Shown here piece after piece: positions 32,751-43,456 of a DNA stretch of 64,000 bases. The DNA comes from Pratylenchus scribneri. Its lineage: Eukaryota; Nematoda; Chromadorea; Rhabditida; Pratylenchidae. How positions within the stretch are numbered: the stretch's first letter is position 1; each line of letters opens with the position of its first letter. Position numbers and translations under genes: made by a program. The stretch is taken from contig JAQSEB010000043.1 of assembly GCA_030063045.1 (NCBI GenBank), forward strand, positions 186,001 through 250,000. Reading direction: 5' to 3'. The notes below the pieces were generated by a model. It ran no database searches. It was not told the DNA's origin and saw only the letters and a list, made by a program, of their open reading frames with translations.

Positions 32751-33266
32751 GTCGTTTCACAAGCCGAAGAATTGGAGGCTTTATTGGAAATGGAAAATAA
32801 CAAAAATTTATTGAATAATATTCCTCATTCAATTCAGGTTTTGGACACAAATCAGCAGCAACATTCTCAACAACAAAATTATTCAAAATACCACCATTCC
32901 TATTGGCAAAATTCAACAAACGAAGAAGAGGATGAAGAAAGTGATGATGATTATGTTGACGATCAACAGCAGGATTGCAGAAGGAATGACAATGTTTGCA
33001 GCAACAATCCGACAGAGCGATGGCCGAGGGGAAGCCGACAAAATTTGCATGACAGGCCACAATGTGAATACTGTAACAAATTTGGACATTTTACCTACGA
33101 ATGTTGGCACAGGCCGAACCAGCAACAGCAATCAAGCGGTAATATTTCAACAAATGAACTAAATACAACCCAAAGAACAATACAGATCGATCGAGACGTA
33201 TTAATCCAAGCATTAGCTCAATTAGCTCTGCAACAACCTAATAGTAATAGTTCAAGCAGAACTTAA

Positions 33267-35833
33267 TAAAAAATAAGACATTTCCTTTCGAGGAATCAAT
33301 CCCGAAAAAATTTTCTAATTAATAAATTATATTGTATAAATAGCAATTTTAATTAAACCAAAAAATAAAATTTGGTCATTTAAAAGAGAATTTAGAAAAA
33401 GTTTAAAAAAGTCGTGTATTAAAAAATCAAATCTATATTTGAAAAATGAATTGTAAATTAATCACAAATTTTAAATTCCCTCAATACTTTCGAGTATACA
33501 ATCCTGAATTCAATTTCAATTGGTTCAAAAAAAACATAATTTTTTTGTCAGTAAAAAAGGCGCATATTTATTGGCATACTAGATATTTTTCTCTTTTTCC
33601 AATATTCGGTTTTTCTAAAGAAAATTGGAAAATATAGAAATGCACATAAAGTCGTATTTCCTTTAAAAAATTCTAAATTTATTTCGGCAAAATTAAGAAT
33701 ATTTCAAGAAAATATTAAAATAATTAATATAAAAATTAAATTCTTTACCTTTTTGAAAAAATAATTGTGAAAATTATTAAATTAAATTTATTTTCTCTTT
33801 CTAAAATTCAAATACTTTCGAGTATACAATCCCGAACCAATCTCAAATTCAATTTTTCAAAAAAAATTCATGACTATTTTTAACAAAGTGGAAATTAAAA
33901 GTATACAAATTAAATCTCATAAGAAAGATGGAAAATAAAAATATATTTTTTTTTTGTCAAAAAAAGTGAATTCAGAATTTTGTACTTTCCATTATTCTTC
34001 GCAAAAAAATTGCATAAAAAGTGAGAATTTCCCAAATGATTTTATTTCATTTAAAAGTTTAACGGTATGAATTTTTATTTGAAGCTTTTAAGCAAAAAGA
34101 AAATCCGACGATTTTTTAAAATTATTACTTCGGACTGATATTAAACACAAAAAAGTCGAATAATAGTGACCAAAATTTTGAAAAAATGATAAAAATAATT
34201 TTTTTTTAAAAAAAATTTTTTGAAAAATTTCTCAATGAAAAATAAAATTTGAACATAAAATGACAGCTCGAGAATTTTTTTTTTTGAGAATTTAGATAAA
34301 AATCTTTTACCAACATTCTGATGAAGAATTGGACTCTAAAATAAAAAAGTATTTAAGGATAAATTGATTTAATAAGAAGCATTTTCTTGAAGTTAAAAAA
34401 TTTTCAAGAATATAATTTTGAGTTTTTTTTGTGAACTTTCCAGAAAATTTCTATAAAATAAGGTCGAAATTACAAACTCAAATAGTGGTCAAAAATAAAA
34501 AGAGATTTGAAAAGTTGAGTATTTTAAGCTCAAATTGCCAGCATTATTAATAAACAAATCAGTTTATCTGATTCTCGATGGTTAAAATTGAAATATGAAT
34601 AAAAATTTTTTTTGGAAGAACGAAAGAATTTTAGAATTTTTTTTGGATTTTAGTTAAGTGTACATATCCTGGTCAATTTAACCAGAAGATCATTCAGAAA
34701 AATGTCTTTAATGTGTAACCAAAAGTAAGGATTTATCCAGTGTTTATCTCCTTCAGCTATGATGAGAAAATTGTGGCCCATTCTATGTATTTTGGCTGAA
34801 TATCAGCGTACGCCTTCCATTCGATTATAAAGGCAAATGGAATAAATGTTTCGGCGTACAGCACAATTATAAGAAAAAGCAGAATCACAGATTTGGTATC
34901 ATGGTCAAAAATTAAGGAACGACGAAATTGGGAAATTGGTTGAATTCGTTCGAAAAATGGCAAAAAGCCTAAAATTGGCTAAACATCGACAAAAGGAACG
35001 AAATCCAATTCGACGAAATTGAACAAAATGCGAAGAAGCAGAAGAAAACCTTTTTGTTTCGATGGGATTTGGAAGATATTTTGATGAAAATGAGCAAAAG
35101 CAGTAACGATAATTCAAATGAGGACAGGATTGCATAACAGAATCCCATTGGATTTTATGACCATATAATAATTCGTCCATCATTTCAGACTCCGTGTCAA
35201 CTCAAATCAGTAATGCCACATGGATTCGAGTGGACAAAATGGAATTGCCGACGGCATGAGGTGACGAGAGAATCAATGTGCCGGCAGGAAATGTGGAACA
35301 AAAACCAAATGAAATGGACTTGGACCAGAAAGATGATCATTTCTGTTGGCGATGTCAGCATGGCCAATGCTCAAAACAATGGTGCCCAAATTGCAAAAAT
35401 GTTTCAGAATGGCCGGAGTATGCAGAACAAAGCAGCCGAAGAAGAAAGAAATCAATGGAAAGAACTTTTTGGAATTGAACACTTTCGACATTTTGATTCA
35501 CATATTTATTTATCCAACCAAATGCGGTTTGACTTACATAGAAGATAGAAATAGGAAATGACTTTGAGTACAAAAAAAATTTTCAAAAATGCTTGCTTTT
35601 CCAATTTTTTAATTGAAGTCTCGCTTTCGAGCGAAAATGAATTTAAAATCGGCTCAAGCTGAAAGTGTATGGGCTGGCGAACCTGCATTTCATCAGATGA
35701 GACCATCGCTTTTGAGCGAATAATGAAATTAAATTATGGAACAACTTCAAAACAAGCAAGCATATTTGAAATGAAAGATAAACCAAATTTTTGAAAAAAA
35801 TCATCGTGGACGATGTTAAGGAAAGGGGGGAGG
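33267..35833 (+). other. 3' internal region of the LTR element with decayed reading frames
   Basis: Where pol is expected, no catalytic motif is found. CTTTCGAG-type motifs recur at about 33286, 33487, 33820, 35622 and 35706. At 35200-35560 overlapping forward frames remain, one with CWRCQHGQCSKQWCPNC, which could be a decayed zinc-binding protein or captured sequence. 33640-34700 is AT-rich and featureless. Confidence 0.5.
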
Positions 35834-36238
35834 TGTAAGGGGCTCGCGCATTTGGATAATTTATTATTTGGCCCACACTCACCTGATTTCCATTTACCAT
35901 TATTATCATTCATTCACATCTTAATCCCACCTCTTCAATCTAATGGCTATTGCTCCTCCCATTGCCCCCAGAGAATTGTTCTCCCCCGATGCCAGTCAAT
36001 TCAGTTCATCTTCTCATCCCGATTTCCAACCACCGAGAATTGTCCCATTTATCTTCGCTCTCGAGTGATTAATCCAGATAAATAAATTTATTTATTCGCT
36101 TGACTTAATGGGGGTTTGGGGACTTAGCATGGCCCAGGGCCCGGGTTTATTGCAATTCCACCTTTCCTAAATCCCATTCCACAATTCCTCGTCATTCCTC
36201 CTTGTCCTCTCTGGGGCTCAGCAGGCTTCACACTTACT
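35834..36238 (+). repeat. 3' LTR
   Basis: 405 bp copy of the 5' LTR, preceded by a purine-rich tract and followed by the ATCG target duplication. Confidence 0.9.
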
Positions 36239-36627
36239 ATCGGAGAAGAGAAGAAGGTTTGGGTGGGGTGGCTGTGGCCTTTTTTGGGAAGGGGATGAAG
36301 CCCAAACATTGCGGAAATTCCAGTCGGCGGGGTGGGCATCGCGGTGAAAGAAGTGGGCCCAACCCTAGTCTAAATCCCCGCCAGCGAGATGGAAATTAAT
36401 TTAAGGGAAAATTAGAGTTAAAAATAAATAAATAAAAGATATAATATGGTATAAGTATAATTCAGTGGAAAATATTTTTAATTTTCACAATAAATTCTGC
36501 CTATTTTTATATCATTTATATTGAAATTCATCGTTTGGATTCGCATTGTTCTCTGGCGATTGGAATTCTTCATCGAGTTGGGATTGTTAATTACCAACGT
36601 TTCTTTTACTACCACCTCAGATCCTTA

Positions 36628-36739
36628 CAAGGGAAGTACCTCACCTTAATGTGGCCCTTTTTGATGAAACTTGGCATGTTTTTTGGTCATAGGATGCCTT
36701 CATCAAAAAGGGCCACATTAAGGTGAGGTACTTCCCTTG
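36628..36739. mobile_element. 112-bp hairpin MITE with TTA duplication
   Basis: Two perfect 41-bp inverted arms (36628-36668 and 36699-36739, starting CAAGGGAAGTACCTCACC) enclose a 30-bp loop. TTA flanks both ends (36625-36627 and 36740-36742), the target duplication of PIF/Harbinger-type MITEs. Perfect arms imply recent origin. Confidence 0.85.
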
Positions 36740-36742
36740 TTA

Positions 36743-37247
36743 GCTTTTTCGTATAATCCTCGAATTCAGAAATAGGCAATTTATATGAGTTCCTCAAGGC
36801 TGACACTAAATTAATAAGTTAGATTGATTGTCAATTAATTCAAATAATTTTCATTTCACAAAGGAAGAAAACAAGAACAATAAACAGCCCAACTATTTTG
36901 ATCATGAGGAAAATCATGCCAAAATTTATTTAATGATCATTTATTTTATTGATGGGATTTGATTAAGTTAAATATTAAACTTTTATATTTTATAAGTTCT
37001 AATATAAATATATATTTTTTAGGAGAGAAGACAAATTTTATTTTAATTGTATGTTTAGTAGTTTACCATCGAAATTTTTAAATTTGTAAAAATAAATAGA
37101 AAATTTGATTTAAATTTTTATTCAACTATTTATTCAAACTAATAGCAATACAACTAATATTCTAACATCTATGACTACAAGCTACAACTACAATCTACGG
37201 AAATATATATGAAAATAATACAATTGTGAAAGGAAAAAATATCAACT
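36743..37247. other. AT-rich spacer
   Basis: 3' flank of the reverse-strand Gly/Cys-rich gene. I see no gene; the sequence probably includes its 3' UTR. Confidence 0.4.
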
Positions 37248-39121
37248 TTAAGCAAGTTTTGCCGCATTTCGTTGCAAAAGTGCCAATCGTTTGCGTCGAC
37301 AGCAGCCTCCTCCGCAGCCACCGCCTCCTCCTCCTCCACATCCGCCCCCACAGCCGCCGCCTCCTCCGCTGCTACATCCTCCTCCACAACCACCGCCGCC
37401 TCCTCCTCCGCATCCACCACCACAACCACCGCCGCCTCCTCCTCCGCATCCACCACCACATCCTCCGCCGCCTCCTCCTCCGCATCCACCACCACATCCT
37501 CCGCCGCCTCCTCCTCCGCATCCACCACCACATCCTCCGCCGCCTCCTCCTCCGCATCCACCACCACATCCTCCGCCGCCTCCTCCTCCGCATCCACCAC
37601 CACATCCTCCGCCGCCTCCTCCTCCGCATCCACCACCACATCCTCCGCCGCCTCCTCCTCCGCATCCACCACCACATCCTCCGCCGCCTCCTCCTCCGCA
37701 TCCACCACCACATCCTCCGCCGCCTCCTCCTCCGCATCCACCACCACATCCTCCGCCGCCTCCTCCTCCGCATCCACCACCACATCCTCCGCCGCCTCCT
37801 CCTCCGCATCCACCACCACATCCTCCGCCGCCTCCACCACCGCATCCACCACCACAGCCACCGCCTCCTCCACCGCATCCACCTCCACCTTTAAGAATAA
37901 TCATAATCACAATTCACAATCCATTATTATTCAAATGTTTGTTAGTTTTTCCAATTGCCTAATTAATTTTGAAATCGAAATTGATCATAATAGACAATGT
38001 GGTTTGAAAATATTTTGCATCTAATTTAGAAAAAATTAAATCGGATTAAAGAAAGTTAAAAAAATGTATGTTTAGTTTTTCTAAATATTTCATGTTTTTA
38101 TTATTTCAAACATTTTTTGCGTTTTTGTTAATTAAAACTTTTTGTATATTTGTTCTTCCAAATATTTTCTATTTTTGTTCTTCCAAACATTTTATATTTT
38201 TGTTCTTCCAAACATTTTGTTTTTGTTCATCCAAACATTTTGTGTTTTTGTTCATCCAAACATTGTATTTTAGTTCCCCCAAACATTTTATGTTTTTGTT
38301 CATCCAAACATTTTGTATTTTTGTTCTTCCAAACATTTTGTATTTGTTCTTCCAAACATTTTGTGTTTTTGTTCTCCCAAAGATTTTGTGTTTTTGTTCA
38401 ACCAAACATTGTATTTTAATTCCCCCAAACATTTTGTATTTTTGTTCTTCCTTACAAAATTGAAACATTTTGTATTTTTGTTCTTCCTTACAAAATTGTT
38501 TTAAAAATTAAAAATTAAATAAAATTTTGCACTAGGAATAGACCTAACACCATTTTGGCAATATTCAATTACTAATAATATTTTATCCCATTTTGTTTTT
38601 ATAAACACACCTCCTCCACTGCTACAGCTGAGTTTCAATGTGATCACTTGCCCTCCTCCTCCACCACCACCACCACAGCCGCCGCCTCCGCCCCCACAAC
38701 CGCCTCCGCCTCCTCCGCAGCCACCGCCTCCCCCACCGCAACCACCTGGAATAATTATTATAGAATATGAATACTAAAAATTTTGCAGGATATGAACATT
38801 AAAAAATGCTAAATCTTTCTAGAATTAAGAGACATGCTAATAAAGATTAATTGGTATTTTATTGATTGAAAGAAGTTGTCCCGAATTCCCAATTTTTACC
38901 TCCTCCACCTCCGCAGCCTCCGCCACCTCCACCGCAACCTCCACCACATTGGCGACGGAATCTTGGATTAATCGGTGCCAATCTATAGACAAATAAATAT
39001 ATTATATCAATATAAAACTACGCCAAACATACTCAGCACTGCCACTAAACAAAAATGCTTGGGCCACATCGGCAACTAGGACAAATGCCAGAATGGCACA
39101 ACAAAGTTTACACCTTGACAT
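37248..39121 (-). CDS. Secreted Gly/Cys-rich protein 1 (expanded)
   Basis: Four in-phase exons on the reverse strand: 39121-39033, 38982-38900, 38745-38611 and 37888-37248, encoding 315 residues. The signal peptide (MSRCKLCCAILAFVLVADVA, then QAFLFSGSAE) is followed by a proline/arginine link (LAPINPRFRRQC) and almost pure Gly/Cys. The last exon repeats an 11-residue unit GCGGGCGGGGG about thirteen times and ends with RRKRLALLQRNAAKLA. QAFLF at the cleavage site and intron positions next to GGG codons are shared with the genes at 42661 and 45077, so these are paralogues. Cys-rich glycine loops suggest a cross-linked extracellular or cuticle material; that role is inference. An acceptor CCTTTCAG stands 10 bases before the ATG. 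Confidence 0.85.
37375..37860 (-). repeat. 33-bp coding minisatellite
   Basis: About 13 copies of a 33-bp unit (GGATGTGGTGGTGGATGCGG plus AGGAGGAGGCGGC on the coding strand), most central copies identical. It creates long open frames in five of six frames, of which only the Gly/Cys frame joins the upstream exons. Confidence 0.9.
38064..38490. repeat. Minisatellite in intron 3 of the Gly/Cys gene (TTTTTGTTCTTCCAAACATT)
   Basis: About 13 copies of a 24-35-bp unit containing TTGTTC(T/A)(T/C)CCAAACATTTTG. It lies wholly inside the intron 38610-37889. A diverged relative (TTTTTGTCTTTCCCAGAAAT) is at 39990-40245. Confidence 0.85.
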
Positions 39122-39247
39122 TTTGATTTCTGCTGAAAGGAATATTAAAATTTAATTGTGAAAAAACAAAAAGGAAGGAGGACTTTTGGTTATATTTTTA
39201 AGCTTTATTGGATGTATGTTGTTGATTTGTCTGGGCCAGTCTATCAC

Positions 39248-39255
39248 CTTATATA
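39248..39255 (-). promoter_or_regulatory. TATA-like box of Gly/Cys gene 1
   Basis: Reverse strand TATATAAG about 130 bp before the ATG. The two paralogues also have TATATAAA-type boxes upstream. Assignment is by sequence and position only. Confidence 0.4.
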
Positions 39256-39418
39256 CAACCTTTTGGTTGGCATTTTTTGGCCGCTGACTGGTTTCACTTT
39301 CTGTCATCTCAACTCCTCCATTGAATGAATCCACGCATTTGATGGCCCACAAATTGGCTCTGCAATAAGACCAAATTGCAAAAAAAAATTTAAAAAAAAA
39401 TTAAACGCAGTTTTGCGT

Positions 39419-39733
39419 TCATTTTTTCCATCGTGTTTTGGTTTCAATCAAAGTCCAACTAATCAAATTGGTGTAGCCAAATCGCCATATTGTTGCATAA
39501 AAGCACATCGAGGGCAACTGGTTCATTTTACACGATAAGATTAGCCTCCCAAAAAATGTCATCCAATCAAAAGTAATAAAATTGCCTCTGGGCTTGGAAA
39601 AAGATCCCATCACCCATATCATTACAGCGATTTTTGGATCTGGTTTATTTTGGGAGCAATTAATGACTTTTGCGTGAATGATTGGCAGGTAAAAAAAAAT
39701 ACAAATGTTCAAATGGATTATGCACAAAAGCAT
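39419..39733 (-). CDS. Possible small secreted protein
   Basis: 104 codons with a good signal-peptide profile: MLLCIIHLNICIFFYLPIIH then AKVINCSQNK. The rest is rich in aromatic residues with three further Cys. The region lies upstream of the Gly/Cys gene on the same strand and has no clear acceptor. The opposite strand is also partly open, so it may be fortuitous. No family recognised. Confidence 0.3.
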   Translation of the reverse strand: MLLCIIHLNICIFFYLPIIHAKVINCSQNKPDPKIAVMIWVMGSFSKPRGNFITFDWMTFFGRLILSCKMNQLPSMCFYATIWRFGYTNLISWTLIETKTRWKK

Positions 39734-39739
39734 TTCTAT

Positions 39740-41505
39740 TTGGTTACACCTTAAGCTATTTTATTTCCCTAAAAAGTGAATTTCTTATAATAGCTTGTAA
39801 ATTTTATTACAATTTTATACTAGCACCATATAAGGAAATTTTAATAGGTTCAAAAATACTTCGATAGAACTCCTCAAATTTAGGAGTTAATTCTATAATG
39901 CAAATGTTAAAATTTAAATTTTCAATCAACTGTATATTAAAAATAATATTATTAATATTAAATTTGGATTAAAAATTTAAAAAAAAACATATTCCTAAAT
40001 ATTTTGTATTTTTATTTCTCCAAACATTTTTATATTTTTGTTTTTAAAAACAATTATGCTATATTTCTGGAAAACATTTTGTATTTGTCTTTTTAATTTA
40101 TATTTGTGTTTTTCCAAAAATTTTCAAAAAATTTGGCAATTTGTGTTTTTGTCTTTCCCAGAAATTTGTGTTTTTTTTTTGTCTTTCCCAGCAATTTATG
40201 TTTTTTTTCCCAGAAATGTGTATTTTTGTCTTTCCAAACATTTGCAATTTTTTATTTTGAATAATTCATATAAATCCTTTAAGAAAAAGACGAAAATCCA
40301 CGGAAAAATGATATCAATATTTCTTTAAATTTATAGTTGCTATTGAAACAAATTAAAAATATAAAAGTGGAAGACTTGATGGACTTTAATGATGGTGTAC
40401 TTTTGTGAGAAAGAATCACGATGATGATAAAGTGAATGAATGACCTTTAAAAGGGCATAATGTCCCTCCCTAAAATTTTGTAAATAAGAAAAGTGGCTTG
40501 AATTTATTGGCCCACATGAAACCGTCCAAAATGATGGTCACTAAAGTACATTTTAAGGTCCTTTATATTCGTAGGGCAAAGCCCAAAACTAAGGGTAGAG
40601 TAGAGTATATGGAAATGCATTTTTTTTTGCATTGAACTCTTAAAGTGCATCCAGCAACAAAACTCTTTTCCTCTTCTTTCTTTATCTTGTTCCGACATCT
40701 GTCTCTCTTTTCTGCTGTAGGAGGAAATTCATCCACAATCGCCTCCGAGCAGCAGTAAAAGTGGTCCAGTGGAGGCCGACGGGATGTACTTTAAAAGTGC
40801 AAAAAGAGGAAAAATTTTTTGGCCAAAATTTCCTTCACATTTTTAAGCTCAAATTCATAAAGAATTAAACTATTATTTAATTAAAAATTATAATGTGGAA
40901 ATGAATTTTCTAAATTAATTTTTTGTATTTAATGAAAATTGTAAATTTAATATTATTAAAATAATCTTTTTAAATTTTTAATTCACTTTCAATTTATTTA
41001 ATATCTCAATCCTAAATAATGGAAATGTATGACATCGATCAAATATATAATTGACCAGTGGATTTAATCATAGATATTTGTTGCATTTTTCTTTTTAATT
41101 TTATTTAGTCTATTTTATTCCATTAGAATTATTCAAACAAACCAATATAAACTCTTTGTTTTGACGGAAGAATAAACCAAAAAATTCGAGTCACTACTTA
41201 ATTTGAAGAAAGTGTCAAAAAATTATCCAATCAAAAATTCGCTTAAGAATTTAATAGTTTTGAAATTTTACAGGAATATGCCAAAAAAATCAAAAATTTA
41301 AAAAAATAATAAAAGAATTTAAAAGTTCTATTATTATTAATAAATTCAGCTTATTGGCAAAAATTATTACCAAAAAAAACCATAAATAAAAATTTTTCCT
41401 AATATTATAAAATATTGTGCAAAATAAATGTGAAAATAATTGTACTTATCCCAAAATCTTTGTATGATCCGCATTGATCTCAATATGTGCCCTTAGGCAA
41501 TATGA
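39740..41505. other. Mostly non-coding spacer with one exon-like block
   Basis: At 40722-40845 (+) a strong acceptor TTTCTGCTGTAG is followed by an open segment (EEIHPQSPPSSSKSGPVEAD...) to a TAA, which resembles a 3' exon; I cannot place its upstream exons. 39990-40245 is a degenerate TTTTTGTCTTTCCC repeat. The remainder is AT-rich and featureless. Confidence 0.3.
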
Positions 41506-41820
41506 TTATTCGCCGCATTTTTGGCGCTCATCAGTCGCACCAATTTGACCACAACATCCATCAAAAATTAGCAGATATTGAAACACTGCCAAGAGCGCAT
41601 CTTCCCCGAATCTGCTGACCAGCAAAGCTGAGGATTTTTGTTTTTGCACTAACAAAATCGGGTTTTCTCCGAGAGAACATTTTGGTGTGATATTTGTGAC
41701 CACAAAGTTTTCATCTAATCGAGTACGGGAATGAATTGAGCGATGCGCGAAGATGGGCGCCCATTTGTGATTAATTTTGGTTGGAAGATATTTCTGTGAT
41801 GATGAAAATGCCCTTTTGGA
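41506..41820 (-). CDS. Exon-like open block, unknown protein 3' end
   Basis: About 105 open codons from a TCATCACAG acceptor (about 41796) to the TAA at 41506, without an in-frame Met near the start. Sequence such as SRFGEDALLAVFQYLLIFDG, and five Cys residues, looks protein-like. No family is recognised and no other exon was found. Confidence 0.3.
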   Translation of the reverse strand, partial: SKRAFSSSQKYLPTKINHKWAPIFAHRSIHSRTRLDENFVVTNITPKCSLGENPILLVQKQKSSALLVSRFGEDALLAVFQYLLIFDGCCGQIGATDERQKCGE

Positions 41821-42070
41821 TTGTTTGTATTAATGATTGCGGGTTGTCGTGAATGGAAATTTTTTGATGGCGCCGAATAATTTTTTGCAACCCTTAACAG
41901 CAAATATGGGAAGGATGACCTTTTTTATGGATGGAATAATCTGGTTGTGGATTGCTAATTGCTAAGCCAACTTTTGTTATAATCATTCGGACAATAAATA
42001 TCCGGATTTGGGATGGGATGGCATCGACATTGATGCACATTTAAGGATTTTTTCTACTGAAAATTATGGC

Positions 42071-42078
42071 TATATAAA
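42071..42078 (+). promoter_or_regulatory. TATA-like box of Gly/Cys gene 2
   Basis: TATATAAA 583 bp upstream of the ATG at 42661. An acceptor ATTAGACAG stands 13 bases before the ATG, so either a 5'-UTR intron or trans-splicing would link the two. Confidence 0.35.
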
Positions 42079-42660
42079 CCGATTGAGTTTGTGCCATTCT
42101 TACTCATTTTAATGCTTAATTTCATTTTTATCCCAAATCTATTTAAACCCTATTAGGCAGATTAAGGCATTTCATTAATAGAGGGCGCCTCTTTATTACT
42201 TAGGACTTTCTTTAGCCTAAATCTTACCACGGAAACAACCAATTTTGGAATGAAAATTGCCATTTTAAAACACTGGAATTACTCTAAAAGATTAGACTTT
42301 TTTAATTTCTGAAATATTTACACATAATTCAAAGAATAAGTAAATTTTCTTTTGAACTCTTTATTTGCCCATAAAATTATGAAATTTTTAATTCGGATTT
42401 AATAAAATTCATCAAGATCGAGACCTAATGGTAGACGATTTTTTAGGCTTTTCAAAGATATATCTCAGGATTTTATTACCTTACTAAGTTATGGTATAGA
42501 ATATAGATCAATAAAACTAAGCTAATCTAATGTCGAATGGGCGATACCGAATCATTACTTTTTGATTTCCTAATTTGATTCTTTGATCTCTGAATTCAAT
42601 GATTTGAATTACTAATTAATACAAAAATTTCATTTTATTATTAGACAGATTCGAAAGAAA

Positions 42661-43456
42661 ATGCACAAATTAACAGTAATTTGCCTTTTGGCATTGCTTG
42701 CCGGCTCTCAGGCCTTCTTGTTCGGCGGCGGTGGTGGTGGCGGCGGCGGTGGTGGTTGCTGTCCACCTCCATGCCCTCCACCCTGCCCGCCTCCTCCATC
42801 ATGCGGAGGTAAACAAATTTTGGAATAAAATAAATTGCTATTTGTGATGTCTTTAGTGATAAAATTTTGTCATTAATAGTGGTAGATAATTATAATTTTT
42901 GTATATTAATTTGCAAAAAATATATATACTAGTAAATAGATTAGTTATCGGGGTTTTTAGCCATAATTTTTATGGAATTTTCGGGTTTTTTGAATTATGG
43001 GATTTTTTTATCTGTAATCTATTACAAAAATATTTTTCGTCATTTTTATTTTTATAGTTATTTTAAGATTAGATCAAAATAAAAGAGGAATTTTAGAGAT
43101 TTTGTAGATCATTTATAAGAAGAATGGAAAACATTTTTAACTTTTTTAATTAAAAGAAATTTGAATAGGTGGATGCGGTGGCGGTTGCGGAGGAGGCGGA
43201 GGATGCGGTGGAGGCGGAAGTGGTGGGGGCGGTGGCCCGATCATTGTCAACTGCGGTGGCGGTAGCAGCGGTGGAGGATATGGAGGAGGCGGAGGAGGTA
43301 ATTTATTCAAAATACTAAAAATTAATTTATAATTAAAAATTAGGTTGCGGAGGTGGAGGAGGCGGTTGCGGAGGAGGTGGCGGATGCGGTGGCGGTTGCG
43401 GCGGAGGTGGCGGATGTGGTGGAGGTGGTGGTTGCGGCGGAGGATGCGGCAAATAA
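42661..43456 (+). CDS. Secreted Gly/Cys-rich protein 2
   Basis: Three in-phase exons (42661-42808, 43169-43297, 43344-43456), 129 residues. Signal peptide MHKLTVICLLALLAGSQA, then FLFGGGG, CCPPPCPPPCPPPPSC, a Gly/Cys block, the spacer GGGGPIIVNCGGGSSGGGYG and a final GCGGG block ending CGK. It is the close paralogue of the gene at 45077 (same introns, same PIIVNCGGGSSGGG core, same CGK end). Acts outside the cell by its signal peptide; function unknown. Confidence 0.88.

Larger units (their letters stand above)
31039..33266 (+). pseudogene. gag: Retrotransposon gag, interrupted by a hAT-like insertion
   Basis: The first part (31039-31544) encodes a capsid-like helical domain (FDKWVEKFQDLVDAIGRNWT, RQKEGETVAQFLMRLRPLVE), typical of Metaviridae/Belpao-type Gag. 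The second part (32759-33266) encodes a Gln/Asn and acidic stretch, then a zinc knuckle CEYCNKFGHFTYEC (C-x2-C-x4-H-x4-C). The two parts are in the same frame if the insertion at 31545-32750 and one 8-bp duplication are disregarded. The full-length gene would have been about 337 codons, with the ATG directly after a CTTTCGAG motif. Confidence 0.8.
28858..36238 (+). mobile_element. LTR retrotransposon with gag only (TR-GAG/LARD-like), 7.4 kb
   Basis: Two near-identical LTRs (28858-29263 and 35834-36238) start TGTAAGGGG and end CTTAC(T). They are bounded by a 4-bp duplication ATCG (28854-28857 and 36239-36242). A primer-binding-site-like TGGTAGCACCGAATGG follows the 5' LTR and a purine tract AAGGAAAGGGGGGAGG (35818-35833) precedes the 3' LTR. 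Only gag is recognisable; no protease, reverse transcriptase, RNase H or integrase motif was seen. It is therefore probably mobilised by enzymes of another element. Confidence 0.88.

Noticed and set aside
37175..37962. Pro/His, Ser/Thr/Ala, Arg/His, Val/Glu/Ala and Trp/Arg-rich ORFs
   Set aside because: Alternative frames of the 33-bp minisatellite; only the Gly/Cys frame joins the signal-peptide exons in phase.
38068..38504. Overlapping ORFs on both strands with FCSSKHFVF or NVWKNKNTKC-type repeats
   Set aside because: Translations of an intronic minisatellite.
39152..39352. Reverse-strand ORF that looks coding (VDSFNGGVEMTESET)
   Set aside because: It overlaps the TATA-like box and upstream region of Gly/Cys gene 1 and has no joining exon that I could find; left as promoter region.
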